This document shows, piece by piece, positions 1 to 10,456 of a stretch of 64,000 nucleotides of DNA (positions within the stretch are counted from its first letter, which is position 1; every line of letters starts with the position of its first letter). The notes beneath the pieces were generated by a model that did no database searches, was not told where the DNA came from, and saw only the letters and a list, made by a program, of their open reading frames with translations. Position numbers and translations under genes: made by a program. The DNA is from Photobacterium carnosum (GTDB lineage Bacteria > Pseudomonadota > Gammaproteobacteria > Enterobacterales > Vibrionaceae), in assembly GCF_002849605.1 (NCBI RefSeq), contig NZ_NPIB01000025.1, positions 1-64,000 of the forward strand. Reading direction: 5' to 3'.

Positions 1-3000
1 AAGTCGGCGATACCGTTACGATTACGGTTGACGGACACGCGGTGGGTACCACGAAAGTTGTGGAGCATGACGGTAAGTTAACGTGGACGGCAGAGGTAGA
101 GGGCAGCGCCTTAGCCGGTGCGAAGGCTGATAGTGTGACGGCAACCGTCACCACCACGGATGATGCAGGCAACAGTGCCACGGCGACGAATGTCGATCCT
201 TACGGTGTTGATACTGACATTGCGGCAGCGATTACTATTACCTCGATTGCAACCGATAATAATGTGACAGGACCTGATTCTGAACAGTCCCAAGCGATTA
301 TTGGTACGGTTGGCGGCGATGTTAAAGTTAACGATATAGTTACCGTTACCCTTGATGGTAAAACGTTAGGGACCGCAAAAGTACAAGCGGATAAATCATG
401 GAGTTTGTCCGTTGATGGCAAGGTCTTGTTAGATGCGAATACGGATCATGTTAGTGCTACGGTAACGAGCAAAGATACCGCAGGTAACAGCAAAACCGTG
501 ACCGCTGAGCATGATTATACCGTAAATGTTCATCCAACCATCGATATCAACCCGATTACGGGTGATGACGTGGTGACTGAGCACGAAGGTGAAGCGAAGC
601 AGATTGTGGTCACTGGTACGGTGGCGGGTGATGCACAAAGTGGTGACAAGGTGGTTGTGACCATTGATAAGCAACACTATGACACCACGGTGAACTCGGA
701 CCTGACATGGTCAGTGAGCGTGGACAGTGCACAAATAACCAGTCACAGTGAAGTCAGTGCGTCAGTGACTACGACCCATTATGGTGATCATAATAATACC
801 GCTTCATCGATTGAAGATTATAGTCAGGCTACGATAAAACTTGTTGAAGGTGATTTAGAACCTCGAATTAATCCTGATTATTTAGCTCAAAGTCACCATG
901 ATTTTACGGTGAAGGTGATAAATAAAGATTTAATTGCATCATCGTTATCGTTAGCTAAAGATACCGAATCTGTACTTATTAGTGAGTTAAATCAATTAAC
1001 TTCTGGTGGGGATGCCCTTACTTTTAAGCCAACCACAAATGAACAGGGTGTGATCACTCTGACAGGTTATACCGCAAAGGATGACAAGGTTGTTTCATTA
1101 ACCTTGACGCCTAGTGCGGATCAACAAGGTGATGTTACCGTAAGTATGACATTAACAGAATATCAACCGTTAGATCATCTTAGTCAGTCAGGAACTTATG
1201 TTAATGTTACTCGGGAAGGTGAACCATTAAATATTTCAGTACCTGTTCAATTGGGAAATATTGATGGTGATCTATTAGCGAAACCAATTGATGTTAACGT
1301 GACTATCAAAGATGGTGCATTGCCTGCCTTTGGTACTGATGCTACGTTAGATTACCAAGAAGCGGGGCATCAGACTCAAACGAATGGAAGTCATATTGAG
1401 TTAACGTTAGGCTCAGACACGATTAAGAGCTTGAACTTTGAGTTAAGTGATACAGCAAAAGCCACGTTAGCGGGATTAACATCGAATACTCAGGAAACGG
1501 AATATACTGTTGATGGGAATGTTATTCATGTCTTTACGGGCAAGGTATCATCACCAGCAACCGATGTATTAACCATTACCATTGAAAAGGATGGTAAGTA
1601 CACGGTGACGCAGCATCAGGCGCTAGAGCAAAACAATAAAGCGGACGATATACAGCTTGATTTAGGTATTAAAGCGACAGACTTTGATAATGACAGCACA
1701 AGCAGTGCTATCAGTATCAAGATTGAAGATGGTCGTGATCCTGTTATAACTAATGCCTCAAGTATTACTGTACAAGAACATAATGAAAAATTGGACTCAG
1801 CAAAAGGTGATCTTACCGTTCAAGTTGGTTCTGATAATGTTATTGACTATAAAGTTGACATTGAATCGTTTAATAAAAATGTTCACATTACCTCTCATGA
1901 TCAACTTGTACAACTAGTCCAAACAAGTAATGGATTGTATGAAGGAAAAGTGGGCGATGAAGTTATTTTCAAATATACATTAGTATCAACTGGACATTAT
2001 GTATTTACAATGGTAGGTGAATTAGATCAAACGGGAACGGATAAGATAAAGTTTGGAATACCTGTTTATGCTATTGATGCTGATAACGATCATAGTAAAG
2101 CATTTAATGTTGAAATAAATGTTCAAGATGGTACTGCTGTTTTAGCTCCTGAGTCTGTTATTGGTAATGAAGATTCCAAAGGAATAGTTATTGATCCGAT
2201 CACTGTTGATTTATTTGATATTGACCAAGGTGAAAAAATCGAAAAATTGACTATTAATGTCGGTGATAAATCACATGGTATATTTAAATATAATGGCAGT
2301 GTATTAGATGTTCATGATGGAAAAATCGAGATTTCGGGTAGTGAGTTTACATCTGTTGGTAATAATGCTGAATTTCAGTTATCTGGTCTGATATTTGTAC
2401 CTGATCATGATTTTTCAACTTTTAGTAACGATCGTAAACCATTAACATTTGATATGGATGTTAGTGTTCATACAAAGACTACAGATATATTATTATCTCA
2501 ACCTTTAAACATTACTGTATTAGGAATCGCGGATAAACCCGTTTGGTCAAGTAAAACAGTTGATCATTATACGATTAATGAAGATTCACCAAATGGCGCG
2601 AATTTAAATATTCTTGCTGAGCCAACAGATAAGGATGGTTCAGAACATGTCGACTGGTATCGTATTAGCTTACCTTCTGATGAGCATGGCAAAGTTTATG
2701 GTGATATTGCCATAATAAAAAATGGTGTTATTGAGAAATATATAAATAATGGTAGTTATGCTTCAGCCTCTGAGATAATGAATGTACATATTATCCCTAA
2801 AGCTAATTTTAGTGGCGATATTAAAGTTAATGTACAAGCTCTCAACTATGACTCACCTCAAGTAGTTGATGGTAAAGCGAGTGCATTTTCAGATATTAAA
2901 AACTTGACTATTAATGTACTTCCAGATGCTGATGAAGGATCTTTATCAACTAGTCATATTGAAAGTATTGAAGATCAAGTAATAAGATTAGTTGATGGAA

Positions 3001-6000
3001 TTCATTTATTTGAATCTGTTGATCAGGATAAATCTGAGCATCTTTTTGTTCAACTGTCTGATTTACCTAAAGGTTTTAAATTGTTGCTAGATGGTCATGT
3101 TGTAGCAATGGATAACGGGAAATATGAGATTGCTTATGATCAGTTAGATCGTCTACAACTATCACCAAAGGATGATATTAGTGGCGATTTTAAAATCACA
3201 GTGACTGGGATTATTAAAGATATAGCTCATATTACCGTGGACGGTAAGACTGAAGAAAAAACAGATTCAATTGAGTTTGGAAAAAAATCATTAGACATTA
3301 ATATTAAAGGTGATCCTGATACTCCAGTCATTGTTCCTGATACAATCGGTGGGTGGGAATCAGTAGATAAAGGTAAAGGTATTTGTACCGTTATTAATGA
3401 AAATGGTAAAACGTCACTAAATATAAACGTTAGTTCAGGTGAAGATTATAATGGGCATGCTCCTGATAAATCAGAAACATTAAGTGTGGTATTAAGTGAT
3501 ATCCCTGAAGGTGTTACCTTTGAAACAGCGGCTGGTCAAGACTTACCATTAGTCTACGCAGGGTTAGTGAATGGTCAGATAACTTATCAGTTAAAACTAT
3601 CGGCGAGTGATGGCGAATCGATCAAAGATACCTTAAAAAATCTGACGATTGTCGCACCGAAAAATAGTACAGATACGATCAAGATGACGATGACAACGAT
3701 TGTCACAGAGGACGATGGTAAGAGTAGTAATTCTCCCATTACTCAAGAGATTTACATCCATATTGTTCCGCAATTAGCACCATTAATATCGATAGGTACT
3801 GAAGATATTTCAACCGTCATTGATTGGGAGCCAAAAGCAGATGATGGTAAACCTATTGTCTTACCTATTGGTGAGACATTAGGTGGATTAACGATTAACG
3901 GCATAGAAGGTGGTTACTCGGTATCCATTGATGGTACCGCATTGCAGATAATCAACGGCATCGCTGTGTTAAGTAGTGACCAATTTAAATTTTTATTAAG
4001 TAATCCTGAGGCGTTAACGTTAACAGCACCCCATAATTCAGATAAAGATACAGCGCTAACGTTAGATTTTACGGTCGCTGTGGATTGTGGAAATAAGGAA
4101 ACTACCGAAAAGCATATAACAGAGACAGTTAATGTTGATATAAAAGCGGCTGTTGAAGAAGGTGGTTTAGATATTAAACAAATTTTGCCAGGTGATAAAA
4201 GTCAAGTTGTTGTCGATGATGGCAAGTTTGCTCATGATCATTATGGTGAACAAGTATCCAATCCTGTTAAAAGTGATGAACAGGGTAAAGTTGATCTATC
4301 TGTTGCATGGGATTTGGATGGTACAGCTAACGATGGCTCTGAGTCTATTAAGAATGCAGTGATCACTGTCATGTCTATGACATTAAATAAAAACGATAAA
4401 GCAGATTTTATTGTTGAATATGGTCAAGGTGATCAAACTAAGGCAGCAATAAGTCTGGGTCATAACCAATGGTTAGTCCCTGAGTCTGGATTAGCACACC
4501 TTAATATCCAGGCGGTAAATGGTTATAAGGGGATCGCAACTGTTACCGTGAATGCTGACATTCTTGATAAGAGTGATGAGCAAATAAATGACACGAGTGA
4601 TCAAGACAGCAAAGATATAACGAGTGAAAAAATTTATATCGATTTCTCCGGTGAGTCACAATCTGGTAGTAGTGGCGACAAAGATCAGGTCGATAATATT
4701 AGTCATATTGAGTTAGTGCATCCAAGTATATCGGGGTCGGAAGATACACCGACTTTATTAGGTAAGCAGCTGGTTAAACATTTAGAAATAACATCGACCG
4801 ATTCTCAACCACAGGAAGGTCAGTTAACCTTTATTATTAAAGCTAATAGCCTACCGAAAGGAAGTGTCATAGAGGGCTCAGAAAAAATACATGTAGAATA
4901 CAATTCTAGCTTGCATGAATATATAGTGACTGCGAATGCAAATAATATAACAACAGTGTTATCTGGCTTAACTCTTACCACTCCGACAGACTATGCAGGT
5001 AAATTTGATTTATCTGTCGATGTTGTGAATACAAACCCTAATACGGGAGAGATAATTCAAACTGGTGATGTTAAAGTGCCTGTTATAATTGCTCCTGTTG
5101 TTGATGAGCTTAAAGATGTAACTATTACCACTACTGATAAAGAAGATAGTAATGAGGTAATATTACATGTACATGTGCCGCTTACCGATAGTTCTGAAAC
5201 AGTAAAAACAGTGACACTAACACTAGCGGATAGCAAGCAAGGTTACTTTATTGATCATGGTAAGTATGTTCAGACGATCATAGTTAATGAATCTGAGCTC
5301 AATAATATTAAATTTAAGCCTTCTGTTAAGCATTTCAGTGGTGAAGTGAAAATTAGCGGGGTCGTTGATATTGTTGATACTGGTGATGGCAAGGTAATAA
5401 GTGTAAGTGGTAACAAAAAATACTCAACGAGCGTTAACATTGAGCCAATTAATGATGATATTCAATGGGATGTTAAAGACACAACAATTTATGGATCTGA
5501 AGATTCAGACATTACGTTAAGCGGTATTTCAGGAAAGGTTGTTGATGCCGCTGAATCGATTTCTTCTATTAAGTTAGAACATGTTCCTGATGGTTTTATT
5601 GTTCATGGTGCGGTAAATAATAGTGATGGCGTGTGGACTATTGCAGTGCCAAAAGATAGCAAGTCGTTCAATTTAAATAATATCAGCATTACACCATCAG
5701 GTAATTTTAGTGGAAAAGCTGATATACAAGTTGTTGTTTATAATCAGGAGGAAGGTACTGCTTTACCTCATGAAAATGTGTATTCAAAACCGATAACAAT
5801 CGATGTAAAGCCTGTCTCCGATGGTGTTGATACTAATATCAACACTAATATTTCAGGCAATGAAAATAGTCCGATCATCTTAGATTTAGGTATTAAAGCT
5901 TTTGATGATCAAAAAACCATTAATGATCCAGGAACAAATGTGCATGAGAATGGTGCTGAATCATTACAGGTCACCATTACTAATGTGCCAGATTCAAGTT

Positions 6001-7994
6001 CATTTACGCTTCCTGAAGGTGTTGCCGGAAGTGCTGAAAAGCAAGTTGATGGTTCATGGGTAATTAAAGGCATAGGCTCTCATCTTGATACGCTGATTTT
6101 CCATCCAGGTGATGCGAATAAGAATAATTGGAATGGTAAACTCAGCATTGATATTCATGCTGTTGATAATGGTGTTGTAGGTACAACGGTTGAGAAAACA
6201 ATTCATGTGGATGTTAATGCTGTCAACGATGCGCCAGTGAATCATATACCATCAGATCCACTAACGGTTGATGAAGATAAGCCATTACTGATTAAAGGGC
6301 TGAGTATTTCTGATGTAGATAGCCATGATGACAATGCCAAGATGAACATGACAGTAACTTTAAAAGTTAAAGATGGTCATGTGTCTTTTGCTGATAATGT
6401 TGATACACATGGACTTAATATTAGCTATGACAAAGACCATAATATGGTCATTAATGGTAATATTAATACTATCAATAAAGCATTGGCTGAGGGTGTTACT
6501 TATCTTGGTAAGTCGAATTTTAGCGGTGTTGATACGCTTACAATGGTCACTGATGATAATGGTAACTCTGGTGCGGGTAATCCAATAAGCGTTACTAATA
6601 CTATTAATATCAATGTTACGCCCAAAGCAGATGCGCCATCATTGAGTTTAAGTACCGATCATCTTCAAACTGCTGCGATTCAAAGTTCATTAGGAACAAT
6701 GTTACCGTTGATTGGCTTAATTGTTGCGGCATCGGCTGATGCATCTGAGACACTTACTATAAAAATTAGTGACTTAGGCTCAGCATCGATTGTTGATAAA
6801 GCGGGTAATGTTATTGGTATTTATTTAGGCAATGGCGAGTGGCAGATTACAGCTCAGGATTTAAGTGACGTTTATATTAAAGATCTTGATCAAGGTAGCC
6901 ATACCATTCGTGTTGAAGCGGTATCAACGGAATCTGATGGTTCCCAAGCTATATCGCCACCAGTAAACATCAATGTGGTTGTTGATGACCTTAGTGCTAC
7001 TAATAATGTGATTGGTCAGAATAGTGCTTCCGACCAAGCTAACTTGGTGATTGATAGTACAGCACAAGCAACGTTATTGGGTGGTGATGGAAATGATATT
7101 TTGGTCGGTGGGTTAGCGTCTGATATTTTAGTTGGCGGTCGAGGCGATGATATCTTATGGGGTGGTGATCTCGATGGCAATGGTGATGGTGTTAAAGATA
7201 CCTTCCTATGGTCTGACAGTGATTTTGGTACTGCTAATGCGCCAGCAACTGACACTATCATGGATTTTGAAGTCGGTATTGATACGATTAATCTTGGTGA
7301 TGCGCTCGATAGTCAAAAGATTCAATCTTTGGATTATCTCAATAATCATTTGAATATTGTTGAGCAACAAGGTAATACCGAAATTCAGATTTTTGATGAC
7401 CAACATCAAGTGGTGCAAAATATCATTTTGAATGGTGTTAGTCAGAATGATCTCTTTGGTGACAATACTGCCAGTATGACTAACGAAGATAAATTAGGTT
7501 CGTTACTTAATAGTGGTAACCTAGAGTTGAGCGATAATTTTGGTAATCAACAGGACAATACATTAATTGCTGATAACCAAGGCAAATCATTATTTGGTTT
7601 TGATAGTAATCATATTCTAGTTGCTGGACAAGGTAATGATATTTTAACTGGCGGTAGTGGTGATGATGTATTTACATGGCATGAAACGTCGCTTTCTACT
7701 AAAACTGATACTATTACTGATTTTGAGTTAGGTAAGGATAAGATCGATATTCGTGAATTATTAGCTAATGATGATAAGTCAGATATAGATGATTTATTAA
7801 AGCATGTTAGTGCAGATGTTGATAGTAAAGGTAATGTAAACCTTACGGTTGATAGTGATAATGGGCATACTCAAAATATCGATATTAATATCAATCCACA
7901 TCATGAGTTAGGTTTAGCTGATGGCGTATCTTCTGCAGATATTGTGTCATCTTTGTTTAACCATAATGCATTTCAAGTTGATAATAACCACTAA
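1..7994 (+). CDS. Giant RTX/Bap-like type I secreted adhesin, 5' truncated by window
   Basis: The frame is open from base 3, and the upstream codons continue the same Ig-like repeat (residues reading VGDTVTITVDG), so the true start lies before the window; the GTG at 42 is not a start. About 2,660 residues are visible. Residues 1-270 are tandem bacterial Ig-like repeats. Residues about 700-2,100 carry cadherin/T1SS-143-like modules that start with a recurring [GN]-E-[DN] motif (near 706, 845, 975, 1250, 1565, 1700, 1818, 1938, 2076). Two glycine-aspartate RTX calcium-binding clusters follow, at about 2,346-2,375 and 2,526-2,545. The last 100 residues match the VCA0849-type type I secretion target domain (TDTITDFELGKDKID). 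By family it is a surface or released biofilm/host adhesin exported by a TolC-type system. No secretion ABC genes lie in the window. Confident for the class, not for the ligand. Confidence 0.9.
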   Translation, partial: VGDTVTITVDGHAVGTTKVVEHDGKLTWTAEVEGSALAGAKADSVTATVTTTDDAGNSATATNVDPYGVDTDIAAAITITSIATDNNVTGPDSEQSQAIIGTVGGDVKVNDIVTVTLDGKTLGTAKVQADKSWSLSVDGKVLLDANTDHVSATVTSKDTAGNSKTVTAEHDYTVNVHPTIDINPITGDDVVTEHEGEAKQIVVTGTVAGDAQSGDKVVVTIDKQHYDTTVNSDLTWSVSVDSAQITSHSEVSASVTTTHYGDHNNTASSIEDYSQATIKLVEGDLEPRINPDYLAQSHHDFTVKVINKDLIASSLSLAKDTESVLISELNQLTSGGDALTFKPTTNEQGVITLTGYTAKDDKVVSLTLTPSADQQGDVTVSMTLTEYQPLDHLSQSGTYVNVTREGEPLNISVPVQLGNIDGDLLAKPIDVNVTIKDGALPAFGTDATLDYQEAGHQTQTNGSHIELTLGSDTIKSLNFELSDTAKATLAGLTSNTQETEYTVDGNVIHVFTGKVSSPATDVLTITIEKDGKYTVTQHQALEQNNKADDIQLDLGIKATDFDNDSTSSAISIKIEDGRDPVITNASSITVQEHNEKLDSAKGDLTVQVGSDNVIDYKVDIESFNKNVHITSHDQLVQLVQTSNGLYEGKVGDEVIFKYTLVSTGHYVFTMVGELDQTGTDKIKFGIPVYAIDADNDHSKAFNVEINVQDGTAVLAPESVIGNEDSKGIVIDPITVDLFDIDQGEKIEKLTINVGDKSHGIFKYNGSVLDVHDGKIEISGSEFTSVGNNAEFQLSGLIFVPDHDFSTFSNDRKPLTFDMDVSVHTKTTDILLSQPLNITVLGIADKPVWSSKTVDHYTINEDSPNGANLNILAEPTDKDGSEHVDWYRISLPSDEHGKVYGDIAIIKNGVIEKYINNGSYASASEIMNVHIIPKANFSGDIKVNVQALNYDSPQVVDGKASAFSDIKNLTINVLPDADEGSLSTSHIESIEDQVIRLVDGIHLFESVDQDKSEHLFVQLSDLPKGFKLLLDGHVVAMDNGKYEIAYDQLDRLQLSPKDDISGDFKITVTGIIKDIAHITVDGKTEEKTDSIEFGKKSLDINIKGDPDTPVIVPDTIGGWESVDKGKGICTVINENGKTSLNINVSSGEDYNGHAPDKSETLSVVLSDIPEGVTFETAAGQDLPLVYAGLVNGQITYQLKLSASDGESIKDTLKNLTIVAPKNSTDTIKMTMTTIVTEDDGKSSNSPITQEIYIHIVPQLAPLISIGTEDISTVIDWEPKADDGKPIVLPIGETLGGLTINGIEGGYSVSIDGTALQIINGIAVLSSDQFKFLLSNPEALTLTAPHNSDKDTALTLDFTVAVDCGNKETTEKHITETVNVDIKAAVEEGGLDIKQILPGDKSQVVVDDGKFAHDHYGEQVSNPVKSDEQGKVDLSVAWDLDGTANDGSESIKNAVITVMSMTLNKNDKADFIVEYGQGDQTKAAISLGHNQWLVPESGLAHLNIQAVNGYKGIATVTVNADILDKSDEQINDTSDQDSKDITSEKIYIDFSGESQSGSSGDKDQVDNISHIELVHPSISGSEDTPTLLGKQLVKHLEITSTDSQPQEGQLTFIIKANSLPKGSVIEGSEKIHVEYNSSLHEYIVTANANNITTVLSGLTLTTPTDYAGKFDLSVDVVNTNPNTGEIIQTGDVKVPVIIAPVVDELKDVTITTTDKEDSNEVILHVHVPLTDSSETVKTVTLTLADSKQGYFIDHGKYVQTIIVNESELNNIKFKPSVKHFSGEVKISGVVDIVDTGDGKVISVSGNKKYSTSVNIEPINDDIQWDVKDTTIYGSEDSDITLSGISGKVVDAAESISSIKLEHVPDGFIVHGAVNNSDGVWTIAVPKDSKSFNLNNISITPSGNFSGKADIQVVVYNQEEGTALPHENVYSKPITIDVKPVSDGVDTNINTNISGNENSPIILDLGIKAFDDQKTINDPGTNVHENGAESLQVTITNVPDSSSFTLPEGVAGSAEKQVDGSWVIKGIGSHLDTLIFHPGDANKNNWNGKLSIDIHAVDNGVVGTTVEKTIHVDVNAVNDAPVNHIPSDPLTVDEDKPLLIKGLSISDVDSHDDNAKMNMTVTLKVKDGHVSFADNVDTHGLNISYDKDHNMVINGNINTINKALAEGVTYLGKSNFSGVDTLTMVTDDNGNSGAGNPISVTNTININVTPKADAPSLSLSTDHLQTAAIQSSLGTMLPLIGLIVAASADASETLTIKISDLGSASIVDKAGNVIGIYLGNGEWQITAQDLSDVYIKDLDQGSHTIRVEAVSTESDGSQAISPPVNINVVVDDLSATNNVIGQNSASDQANLVIDSTAQATLLGGDGNDILVGGLASDILVGGRGDDILWGGDLDGNGDGVKDTFLWSDSDFGTANAPATDTIMDFEVGIDTINLGDALDSQKIQSLDYLNNHLNIVEQQGNTEIQIFDDQHQVVQNIILNGVSQNDLFGDNTASMTNEDKLGSLLNSGNLELSDNFGNQQDNTLIADNQGKSLFGFDSNHILVAGQGNDILTGGSGDDVFTWHETSLSTKTDTITDFELGKDKIDIRELLANDDKSDIDDLLKHVSADVDSKGNVNLTVDSDNGHTQNIDININPHHELGLADGVSSADIVSSLFNHNAFQVDNNH

Positions 7995-8013
7995 CATTAA
8001 TTAAACTGAGAGA

Positions 8014-8039
8014 AGCAGCTTTAACGAGCTGCTTTTTTT
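8014..8039 (+). terminator. Intrinsic terminator after the adhesin
   Basis: Seven-base-pair stem (AGCAGCT/AGCTGCT) with a short loop, followed by a run of seven T. It lies 20 bases after the adhesin stop codon. Confidence 0.85.
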
Positions 8040-8063
8040 GATCAAATTAAAGAGAAAATAGTG

Positions 8064-8810
8064 ATGATAAAAGGGTTAATTGGCGGTTTACTGTTATTAA
8101 GTTCAAGTACTGTGTATGCACAAAGTTGTCCTGTTGATGTGCCTAACCCTATTCATATTGATAAAGGCAGTGTGTCTGTTTATGAAGCAGGAAAGCCTAA
8201 GTTATTGATTGATGATAACAATAATTTATTTATTAATGGTCAACAGGTTGATCTTAATGCGATGCAACAAAAAGCGTTAACAGCATACAGTGATAATATG
8301 CAAACCTATTTGCCGCAGATGGCAGCGTTAGCCCAACAAGGGACAGGCTTAGCTTTAGCTGTATTGAAAGATGTATCCAGTAGCTTTGATTCACAAGCGG
8401 CTTTTGCAAAAGTACAGACACTCGTTAATCAATTGAGTAAGCAAGCCCAACAAAAATTTCATAATCAACAGGGTGAGTTTGTAATGCCTGCTGATGTATT
8501 TAGTAGCATGGATACGACGTGGAAAACTGAATTTGAAAATGCAATGCAACAAGTGACCGTCGAATCGATCTCAAGTGTATTAGCAGCACTGGCTGATGAA
8601 ATGAAAAATGGCGATGTAGATTTTAGTCAGATGCAGACGAAATTTTCACAGCTAAAGACCCAAATTACCGATACCGTGACTCAGCATAGTGGTGAAATGA
8701 AAGTGAAAGCCAATGATTTGTGCGGTTCAATTGAAGGGTTAGCAAAGCAAGAACAACAACTTCAACAAATAATTCCACAGTTACAAAATATACCTATGTT
8801 TAAAATGTAA
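8064..8810 (+). CDS. DUF2884 (YggN-like) periplasmic protein
   Basis: 248-residue protein with a signal peptide ending near TVYA-QS and a mature domain resembling the DUF2884/YggN family: an early Cys, a stretch reading LFINGQQVDLN, then a helical, Gln-rich region. A second Cys sits near the C-terminus, so a disulphide is possible. The function of the family is unknown. ATG 8064 is preferred over the adjacent GTG 8061; a weak AGAG lies upstream. It has its own downstream terminator and is separated from the adhesin by another, so it is probably monocistronic. Confidence 0.75.
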   Translation: MIKGLIGGLLLLSSSTVYAQSCPVDVPNPIHIDKGSVSVYEAGKPKLLIDDNNNLFINGQQVDLNAMQQKALTAYSDNMQTYLPQMAALAQQGTGLALAVLKDVSSSFDSQAAFAKVQTLVNQLSKQAQQKFHNQQGEFVMPADVFSSMDTTWKTEFENAMQQVTVESISSVLAALADEMKNGDVDFSQMQTKFSQLKTQITDTVTQHSGEMKVKANDLCGSIEGLAKQEQQLQQIIPQLQNIPMFKM

Positions 8811-8838
8811 TTATTGTTCAATATAAGACACTATTAAA

Positions 8839-8863
8839 AATAGCACTATTAGGTGCTATTTTT
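8839..8863 (+). terminator. Intrinsic terminator after the DUF2884 gene
   Basis: Eight-base-pair stem AATAGCAC/GTGCTATT with a six-base loop and a following T-rich tail. Confidence 0.8.
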
Positions 8864-8959
8864 ATTAGTATTAACACCTACACTTGATAGAGGAGGTTGC
8901 AGTGTAAGGGTCGTTGGCTATCTATATATTTTTACTAGTTAAAGTCAAAGGAGTGCAGA

Positions 8960-9115
8960 ATGTTTAAGTTATTGGTTATTTTTGGATTACTAGCTTTTGC
9001 TTATTGGGTTATTCGTTATTTATCAAAATCGCAGCAAAACCAGATTGTAACGGGATTAGTGGCCGTATTAGGCTCTGCTGCGATCATTTTTATTGGCTTT
9101 GAACTGTTTCGTTAA
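8960..9115 (+). CDS. 51-residue two-helix membrane protein
   Basis: Short ORF with a strong Shine-Dalgarno (AAAGGAG, 8947-8953) seven bases before ATG 8960. The product starts MFKLLVIFGLLAFAYWVIRY and has a second hydrophobic segment (about residues 29-48) after a polar SKSQQNQ turn, which predicts a helical hairpin in the inner membrane. It sits alone between the DUF2884 terminator and the convergent binding-protein gene. I do not recognise the family. The ribosome site and clean two-helix pattern make it a credible gene despite its size. Confidence 0.65.
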   Translation: MFKLLVIFGLLAFAYWVIRYLSKSQQNQIVTGLVAVLGSAAIIFIGFELFR

Positions 9116-9205
9116 TCGTATTTATTTACGAAAATAGTGATAAAAATAGAATTTGAATTGCTTTTTTGTTTATCTAAAATAGAAGAAATATGTATTGCCG
9201 TTATA

Positions 9206-10456
9206 TTATTTTTCAAATATTTTGCTTCGAGCAATTTTAACTAATTGATTGATTGCTTGTTCTTCCGTTATTGTATCATCATTAAAATAGAGCATGATTA
9301 AATCTAACATTGCTTCTTGAAGTGGTATAGATACTGCCATTGAATCTGACATGCTTGGTAATAATGTATTGTGTTGTTCCGCATAGTTAAACTGTTGATT
9401 TGATATGTTTGAGCAATCATCAAATGATGACATATCGATATCTCTTAAGACTGGAATAGATCCTTTTTTTTGATTAAATTTAGATTGAAAGTCAGATGAG
9501 ACGAGTGTTGTAGCAAGTTGTGTCACTATTTTATCTGATTTATTTGAACGTAATTTGAATAAGACTAGGCTATCCATATTGTAGATAAAGGTGTTTGTAG
9601 TTCCTGGCGCCGCAGTACAAAAATAATCTTTATTTGGCTTTAAACCTTTGGCTGTTAATTCTCCTTTTACCCAATCTCCTTGTAATTGCATTGCGGCTTC
9701 ACCAGATATTATTGATGGCGTAATAGCATTCCATGCTGATGATTTTTTCACATTAATATATGGTTTAAGTTTTCTAAACGTAGAGAAGAGTGTACGGGTT
9801 TGTTCACTCATAATGATATCGATATCAAAATCTATTAATAATTGACGATAATATTCAGAGCCATGTAGACCAAGCGCCATGACTTCAAAGATAATCGCTA
9901 ATTGCCAAGGATCATTACCAACGGCTAAGGCAGTTACTCCTTGTGATTTTAATGTACTAGCAACACTAAAAAAAGCATCCCATGTTTCTGGTGGGGTTAA
10001 ATTATATTGGTCAAAGACTGTCTTATTACTCCATAACCAATTTACTCGGTGAATATTAATGGGAGCACTGACAAAATAACCTTGATAAGTATTTATATCT
10101 ATTGCGATTTTTGGTAATCGTTCTCGCCACTTATGTTTTTTAGCAATATTATTAAGATCTGCTAGAAAACCAAGTTTTGCCCACGATTTAATCTCTGGGC
10201 CATTAATTTGAGCCATTTCTGGTGGATTACCTGCGATAGCACGAGCTTGGAGTACTGTCGTAGCTGTATCACCACCACTACCAGGAACGACGGCGTCATG
10301 CAATATTATATCTTGTCGCTCAAGTTCGTATCGAAGTTCATTCAATGCTAATTGCTCACTGTCTGAACTCCACCAATGTAATACTTCTATTTGGTTTGCT
10401 TGGCTGTTTAATGATGATATACAGACAAAGAATAACCCTAAAATACGACAAAACAT
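9206..10456 (-). CDS. Family 1 sugar-type solute-binding protein, likely sensor accessory
   Basis: 416 residues with a signal peptide (cleavage near residue 20, after NSQA) and a fold signature of carbohydrate ABC binding proteins (IEVLHWWSSDSEQLALNELR at the mature N-terminus; PGSGGDTATTVLQARAIAGN; EAAMQLQGDW). It most resembles the GtsA/glucose-binding type. No permease or ATPase gene is nearby. Its ATG overlaps the stop codon of the kinase gene by one base (TAATG at 10454-10458), so the two are translationally coupled. This suggests that it presents a ligand to the kinase rather than feeding a transporter; that role is inferred. Its last residues reach only to 9206 and no strong terminator follows. 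Confidence 0.85.
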   Translation of the reverse strand: MFCRILGLFFVCISSLNSQANQIEVLHWWSSDSEQLALNELRYELERQDIILHDAVVPGSGGDTATTVLQARAIAGNPPEMAQINGPEIKSWAKLGFLADLNNIAKKHKWRERLPKIAIDINTYQGYFVSAPINIHRVNWLWSNKTVFDQYNLTPPETWDAFFSVASTLKSQGVTALAVGNDPWQLAIIFEVMALGLHGSEYYRQLLIDFDIDIIMSEQTRTLFSTFRKLKPYINVKKSSAWNAITPSIISGEAAMQLQGDWVKGELTAKGLKPNKDYFCTAAPGTTNTFIYNMDSLVLFKLRSNKSDKIVTQLATTLVSSDFQSKFNQKKGSIPVLRDIDMSSFDDCSNISNQQFNYAEQHNTLLPSMSDSMAVSIPLQEAMLDLIMLYFNDDTITEEQAINQLVKIARSKIFEK

